From Spiro-02 sp034114085 (GTDB lineage: Bacteria; Spirochaetota; Spirochaetia; Sphaerochaetales; Sphaerochaetaceae), in assembly GCA_034114085.1 (NCBI GenBank), contig JAXEWB010000045.1, positions 1 to 64,000 on the forward strand: 64,000 bases of DNA, read 5' to 3'. Positions 59,906-64,000 of this stretch are shown piece after piece (positions within the stretch are counted from its first letter, which is position 1; every line of letters starts with the position of its first letter). The notes under the pieces were generated by a model that had not been told where the DNA came from, ran no database searches, and saw only the letters and a list, made by a program, of their open reading frames with translations. Made by a program: the position numbers and the translations under genes.

Positions 59906-61201
59906 ATGAAGAATATGAAAAAGATTCTTGTTGCGTTGATGATATTCAGTGTAATGACGGCGTCTCTGTTCGCGACTACCCCGGTAGGTCCGGGCGTTGA
60001 CGGTTCCGCCGACTACTATAGCGCGGTAGGCTCCGCGTTCTCGCCGATCAGTACCCGTTCAATGGGGATGGGCGGCGCCGGCATCGCCATCGCAGGACGC
60101 TCCGACAGCTTTTTCATGAACCCCGCGGCGCTGGCCAGCCGCAGGTTCCAGTTGTCGTTGCCGTCACTGGGCGTGACCGTCTACAATCCCCAGGCAATTC
60201 TCAAGTCCGGGATGATCGATGATCTCCAGGCCGCTAGTTCCAACAAAGATAAATATGTAGATGCGGCTCAGAAGTATCTGGGGATCATCAGTAGCAAGGG
60301 GTTCAATGAAGTACTTACCACTGATCTGGCCGTGTCCCTTACCGCCGGTGGCTTCGGACTCGGAATCCAGGCTCAGGAAAAGGTTCATTCCTACAGCCCC
60401 GACGGCAAGACGACATCGACGCAGCTGCTCGCTGAAGTGAATGCCGCTGCGACTTTGGGTTTCGGTTTCAGGATTAATATCGTCGAGGACAAGTTCTCGA
60501 TTGACCTTGGCGTCGCCGCGCGGTTCAACTACCGGGCGTACAACTCGGCGGTGAGCGCTGACAATATCATCACTACATTCCTTGGTTCTGGGGATACTAC
60601 CGCCGCCAAGGACAAGTTCCTGAAGGAGACTCCGTTGATGGCGGGCTGGGCGATTCCCATCGATGCTGGTATCAACATCAATATGCCGGCCGGGTTCACG
60701 GTGTCTGTCGTAGCGCGTAATATGAACGGTACCTTCTACATGAACGCCTATCCCGGCATCAGCAATTGGACCAATGAATTATTCAAGAAGCCGTTGACTT
60801 CCGATGGTTCCGTGGGATCGGGCGACAAGACATCTTTCAAGATCACGACTCCATGGTCGTTGGACGCGGGTATCGGCTGGGCGCCGTCGTTCGGCAAGGT
60901 CGGTACCTTCATCAAACCCGCTTTGGCTATTGATCTGGTGGACATCGTTGGTCTTGCCGGGGGGGACTTCAATACCGAAAAACTGCTGACCCACCTGAAC
61001 ATGGGCGCTGAAATCCGGTTGCTTTCCTTCATCGACGTCCGCGCTGGTCTGAACCAAGGATATATCTCCATTGGCGCTGGCCTTGATCTTTGGGCGCTTC
61101 GCATTGAAGCCGCGTACTACCGTCAGGAATTTGGCGTCCAACTTGGAGATAAGCCTGTTGACGCTCTGACGGTTCGTGCCAATATCGGTTACGATCGTTA
61201 A
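59906..61201 (+). CDS. FadL-like outer-membrane protein (UPF0164-type)
   Basis: The 431-residue protein starts at ATG 59906 behind aggagg, with a signal peptide ending S-L-F-A. The segment S-M-G-M-G-G-A-G-I-A-I-A then F-M-N-P-A-A-L-A is the hatch-domain signature of FadL/UPF0164 proteins. The rest alternates like a beta-barrel. Members in spirochaetes are proposed fatty-acid or hydrophobic-nutrient channels. The genome context (acyl-CoA ligase upstream, lipoprotein partner) supports that. Confidence 0.8.
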   Translation: MKNMKKILVALMIFSVMTASLFATTPVGPGVDGSADYYSAVGSAFSPISTRSMGMGGAGIAIAGRSDSFFMNPAALASRRFQLSLPSLGVTVYNPQAILKSGMIDDLQAASSNKDKYVDAAQKYLGIISSKGFNEVLTTDLAVSLTAGGFGLGIQAQEKVHSYSPDGKTTSTQLLAEVNAAATLGFGFRINIVEDKFSIDLGVAARFNYRAYNSAVSADNIITTFLGSGDTTAAKDKFLKETPLMAGWAIPIDAGININMPAGFTVSVVARNMNGTFYMNAYPGISNWTNELFKKPLTSDGSVGSGDKTSFKITTPWSLDAGIGWAPSFGKVGTFIKPALAIDLVDIVGLAGGDFNTEKLLTHLNMGAEIRLLSFIDVRAGLNQGYISIGAGLDLWALRIEAAYYRQEFGVQLGDKPVDALTVRANIGYDR

Positions 61202-61219
61202 TTTGCTTTTCCGTTATCA

Positions 61220-61249
61220 GAACCTCCCGGCGTTGTCGGGAGGTTCTTT
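61220..61249 (+). terminator. Terminator of the lipoprotein/FadL-like operon
   Basis: gaacctcccg and cgggaggttc form a perfect 10 bp stem around gcgttgt, then ttt. Confidence 0.85.
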
Positions 61250-61444
61250 GTATATTTATGGCAGAACAGCCTGTACTTCCTTGGTCAAATGTCGTCCAGC
61301 GGTATCGAACCATGCGTCCGCATCGTGCTTATGAAAAGCAAGTCGGCTCTCCAATCACCGCCGCCTACTGCACAGGAGTCAGGGGCCTGCATACAAGAAT
61401 CTCTGGATATGATGGACGCATGAACCCGGAGTTTTTGTTTGCTG

Positions 61445-61526
61445 TGTTATTATAATAACAAAAAGTATCATTTGTTACAAAATTGCTATAAATAAGTTGA
61501 AAATGTTACTTTCTTTATGCTATATT
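61445..61526 (+). promoter_or_regulatory. Antiporter promoter and upstream 16 bp palindrome
   Basis: tgttattataataaca at 61445-61460 is a perfect 16 bp palindrome. Downstream TTGAAA (61497-61502) and the extended -10 tgctatatt (TATATT 61521-61526) are spaced 18 bases. The palindrome lies about 37 bases above the -35, so it may be an activator site or operator. Confidence 0.6.
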
Positions 61527-61596
61527 GCATCCACTGGTGGGGGAAGGTCTGCATTGCTCTGAGGACTCCACATATCTTCTATTGAGAGGTTCTTTT

Positions 61597-63228
61597 ATGG
61601 AACATTTTGGCATATGGGGTCTGATTCCCCCCGTTTTGGCGATTACCTTGGCCTTTGTGACGAAGGATGTCATGGTTTCGCTGTTCCTTGGTATCCTGTC
61701 CGGAGCGCTGATTGTCGCTGGAGGCAACCCCGTTACCGCTATCTTGAATCTTACCGACATGCTCGCCGGTTCTCTGAATGATGGCTGGAACATCCGCATC
61801 TTCCTGTTCTGCGCCTTGCTGGGCGGTCTGGTCGGCATGCTGAGTCGCACTGGTTCGGCACATGCGTTCGGACGTTGGGCGGCGAAGAAGGTCAACAGCC
61901 CCAAGACTTCGATGCTGATGGCCTGGTTCTGCGGATTGGTCATCTTTATCGACGACTACTTTAATTCACTGGCTGTAGGAACTGTCATGCGACCGATTAC
62001 CGACAAGAACGGCGTACCTAGGGCGAAACTGGCCTACATCCTTGATTCTACCGCCGCACCCGTCTGTATTTTGGTCCCTGTATCCAGCTGGGTGATCACC
62101 GTCATGTCCATCGTCAAGGGGTCTGAAGGTTTTGCCTCTCTCGGAATGAGCGAATTTGAATTCTTCATCCGCTCCATCCCGTTCAATATCTATGCGATTC
62201 TGACGCTGATCATGGTGCTGACGATTATACTCACCGGTCGTGATTTCGGTCCCATGGCCAAGTCGGTCAGACTGGCGAAGGAAGGTCGCCTATATGATTC
62301 TTCCTATGGCGACGCTCCTGGAGAGGTTTCCATCGAGGGTGATGACAAGGCTGATCGGGCCAGGCCGATCGACATGCTGTTTCCGATTATCGTACTGATT
62401 GTTTCCGCGTTGGTACTGTTTCCCGCCACTACTTGGTTGCTGGCTGTCGATGGAGAGACGATTACCACCGTTGGACAGGCGATGGCGTCCATGACGATGG
62501 GCGAGGCGTTCAACAATACCGATGCCTCCATGGCGTTGTTCTATGCGGTCATCATCACCCTGGTCATTACCTACGTCTATTATGCGATTCGCCGGTTGTT
62601 CTCTATCAAGGAGGCAAGCGAGGCGATTTGCGAGGGTATCAAGTCGATGGTCCCCGCCTTGATGATTCTGACGATGGCCTGGACGATCGGGACGATCATC
62701 AAGTCTTCTCCCGCTGACGGTGGTCTGGGGCTTGCCAGCTATCTGTCGGAGGTCGTCGTTGGCGGCGGTTTTCCGATGTGGTTGATTCCCATGTTGGTTT
62801 TCGCGCTGTCCGCCTTGATCGCTTTTGCGACTGGTACGAGCTGGGGGACGTTCGCCATCATGATTCCGATCGTCATGCCGATTGTCGTAGGCTTGGCTCA
62901 TGCGAAGGGCTTGACTGATACCGCGATGGTCAACGCCGTTTTTATCTCCATCAGCGCCGTACTTGGAGGCGCGGTATTCGGAGACCACGCGTCTCCAATC
63001 TCCGATACGACGATTCTGTCCTCCACAGGGGCTGGATGTCCTCACCTTGAACATGTGGCGACCCAAATGCCGTATGCTCTTACCTGTGCGGGCTGTTCCT
63101 TTGTCGGCTTCCTGTTCGGCGGCATATTCATGAACGCCGTCGTCGCTTGGCTTGCTGCGCTGGTTTGCTTCGCCCTTGCGATGTTTGCCGCTCCTATGCT
63201 CTTGAAGCGGGTCAAACCGGCGAAATAG
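61597..63228 (+). CDS. Na+/H+ antiporter, NhaC type
   Basis: The 543-residue protein starts at ATG 61597 (gagagg upstream). It has about twelve helices and the NhaC features F-I-D-D-Y-F-N-S-L near residue 123, A-F-A-T-G-T-S-W-G-T-F and G-D-H-A-S-P-I-S-D-T-T. It exchanges sodium or a substrate such as an amino acid against protons. Some family members are malate/lactate or arginine/ornithine-type exchangers, so sodium is the likeliest but not the only option. Confidence 0.88.
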   Translation: MEHFGIWGLIPPVLAITLAFVTKDVMVSLFLGILSGALIVAGGNPVTAILNLTDMLAGSLNDGWNIRIFLFCALLGGLVGMLSRTGSAHAFGRWAAKKVNSPKTSMLMAWFCGLVIFIDDYFNSLAVGTVMRPITDKNGVPRAKLAYILDSTAAPVCILVPVSSWVITVMSIVKGSEGFASLGMSEFEFFIRSIPFNIYAILTLIMVLTIILTGRDFGPMAKSVRLAKEGRLYDSSYGDAPGEVSIEGDDKADRARPIDMLFPIIVLIVSALVLFPATTWLLAVDGETITTVGQAMASMTMGEAFNNTDASMALFYAVIITLVITYVYYAIRRLFSIKEASEAICEGIKSMVPALMILTMAWTIGTIIKSSPADGGLGLASYLSEVVVGGGFPMWLIPMLVFALSALIAFATGTSWGTFAIMIPIVMPIVVGLAHAKGLTDTAMVNAVFISISAVLGGAVFGDHASPISDTTILSSTGAGCPHLEHVATQMPYALTCAGCSFVGFLFGGIFMNAVVAWLAALVCFALAMFAAPMLLKRVKPAK

Positions 63229-63259
63229 CGGATTTTGTATCTACCGGTTTTTGGAAAGG

Positions 63260-63292
63260 CATCCCGCCGTCTTGTACGCCGGGATGTTTTTT
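63260..63292 (+). terminator. Terminator of the antiporter gene
   Basis: catcccg and cgggatg pair around a 13-base loop that can pair further, followed by TTTTTT. Confidence 0.85.
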
Positions 63293-63585
63293 ATCTTTTT
63301 CCTCCTATCCGGCAGATCCTTGGCGGAGCCGTAGGTCATGGCATGAGGGCATAGCTGGAATTTCGGTTGCGAGAACCGAGATTCTGGCGGGGGCGGCATA
63401 TCGCTTGGGAGACGAAGATTGCATCACCGTATAAAATAGTTTTGAAAATAGGATGGTACGGTCATTTTACTTTTTTTGGGGATGAAAACTGAATTTCTGT
63501 GATAGTTCATATCCACGATATGTGTTGCGCTGGTCGATATCCGCGGTTTCATGATATGATTGACGCACGCGTGGGGAGGGCCACT
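63293..63585. other. Intergenic region upstream of manA
   Basis: I see no gene here. A run of T residues and tatgattg-type sequences at about 63550-63562 could hold the manA promoter. Confidence 0.35.
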
Positions 63586-64000
63586 ATGGATATCATTAAA
63601 ATTACACCGCAAATCAAGGACTACGATTGGGGCAACATCAACTTTATTCCTTCGTTGCTTGGCATTCCCGCCGATGGACGTCCCAAGGCTGAGGTCTGGT
63701 TCGGTACTCATCCCGCTGGTGAATCTACCGTGCCGGAATACGGCGATATGCCTCTTGGTCGTTTTCTCGCCGAACATGCCGCGGTATATTTCGGCCAATC
63801 CCACCTAGAGCGTTTCGGCGCGGTTCTTCCTTTGTTGTTCAAGGTACTTGCGATTGACAAGCCGCTGTCGATACAGTGTCATCCTTCCTCCTCCCAGGCG
63901 GAAGAAGGGTTCGCGAAAGAAGAGCCCCTGCATCGCTTGTTGCCGCGGGATGAATGGAACTACAAGGATCCCAATCGTAAGGCGGAAGTGATTTATGCCC
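63586..64000 (+). CDS. manA: Class I mannose-6-phosphate isomerase, 5' part (runs off the window)
   Basis: ATG 63586 follows ggggaggg. The 138 visible residues match the start of class I phosphomannose isomerases: K-D-Y-D-W-G, A-E-V-W-F-G-T-H-P, P-L-L-F-K-V-L-A-I-D-K-P-L-S-I-Q-C-H-P, with Gln and His of the last block as zinc ligands, then N-Y-K-D-P-N-R-K-A-E. It converts mannose 6-phosphate to fructose 6-phosphate. It is distinct from the larger isomerase-like protein at 15486. Confidence 0.93.
   Translation, partial: MDIIKITPQIKDYDWGNINFIPSLLGIPADGRPKAEVWFGTHPAGESTVPEYGDMPLGRFLAEHAAVYFGQSHLERFGAVLPLLFKVLAIDKPLSIQCHPSSSQAEEGFAKEEPLHRLLPRDEWNYKDPNRKAEVIYA

Overview
The window looks like the chromosome of a moderately GC-rich, free-living or gut-associated spirochaete, probably from the Sphaerochaeta/Treponema side. 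The reasons are a FadL-like outer-membrane protein of the spirochaetal UPF0164 kind, many short-lipobox lipoproteins, and several tandem ABC importers with Gram-positive-like neighbours. This assignment is an inference from gene content; no rRNA is present.

Region 1 (1-7.8 kb) is an accessory element with lower GC and Firmicute-like mobile-element debris. It holds an XRE repressor and a small partner gene, tails of a primase-like gene and a MobV relaxase, and an IS30 transposase fragment. Next come a small XRE regulator, a single-chain restriction-modification enzyme (PD-(D/E)xK nuclease plus N6-adenine methylase), and a two-gene Thoeris defence operon of the type II kind (membrane-anchored Macro-domain ThsA plus TIR-like ThsB). 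Three copies of an att-like repeat lie at about 126-170, 6076-6197 and 7656-7789. The outer two share the 13 bp core cgagtgggagtag and carry paired GTGGCAAC-type arm repeats, and the third separates the restriction enzyme from Thoeris. The island therefore reads as a stack of defence cargo placed at one integration site, possibly the 3' end of guaA.

Region 2 (8.3-18.8 kb) is a coherent mannoside utilisation operon: a CUT1 sugar-binding lipoprotein, two permeases, a GH38 alpha-mannosidase, a ROK kinase, a GntR/UTRA regulator, a large mannose-6-phosphate-isomerase-like protein and a Cys-type sulfatase. It has no ATPase; an MsmK/UgpC-type ATPase at 30.3-31.4 kb is the natural partner.

Region 3 (18.9-32 kb) holds a deleted MATE gene, cysK with an Rrf2 regulator, an HSL-type esterase, a secreted protein of unknown function, a MATE exporter with a MerR/GyrI regulator, an Atg22/UMF1-type MFS transporter, aspartate kinase and MsmK. 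Region 4 (32-43.5 kb) holds the three-gene AmmeMemoRadiSam operon, a PHP-domain protein and a D-aminoacylase-type amidohydrolase. It also holds a decayed GHKL kinase, a two-gene sensory operon (hybrid histidine kinase plus a lipoprotein that fuses a solute-binding protein to a 5'-nucleotidase C-terminal domain), a YdeI-family protein and tRNA-Gly(CCC).

Region 5 (44-54.4 kb) has two paralogous AfuABC/FbpABC-type importers in tandem. The first permease carries an added N-terminal extracytoplasmic domain, and a 22 bp tandem repeat array lies between the operons. A GntR/UTRA regulator follows. Region 6 (54.4-64 kb) holds a ZIP metal transporter, an orphan ORF, a long-chain acyl-CoA synthetase, a lipoprotein with a FadL-like outer-membrane protein, an NhaC-type antiporter and the 5' part of a class I mannose-6-phosphate isomerase. 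The acyl-CoA synthetase and FadL-like protein could form a fatty-acid uptake and activation module, and manA could serve the mannoside operon of region 2.
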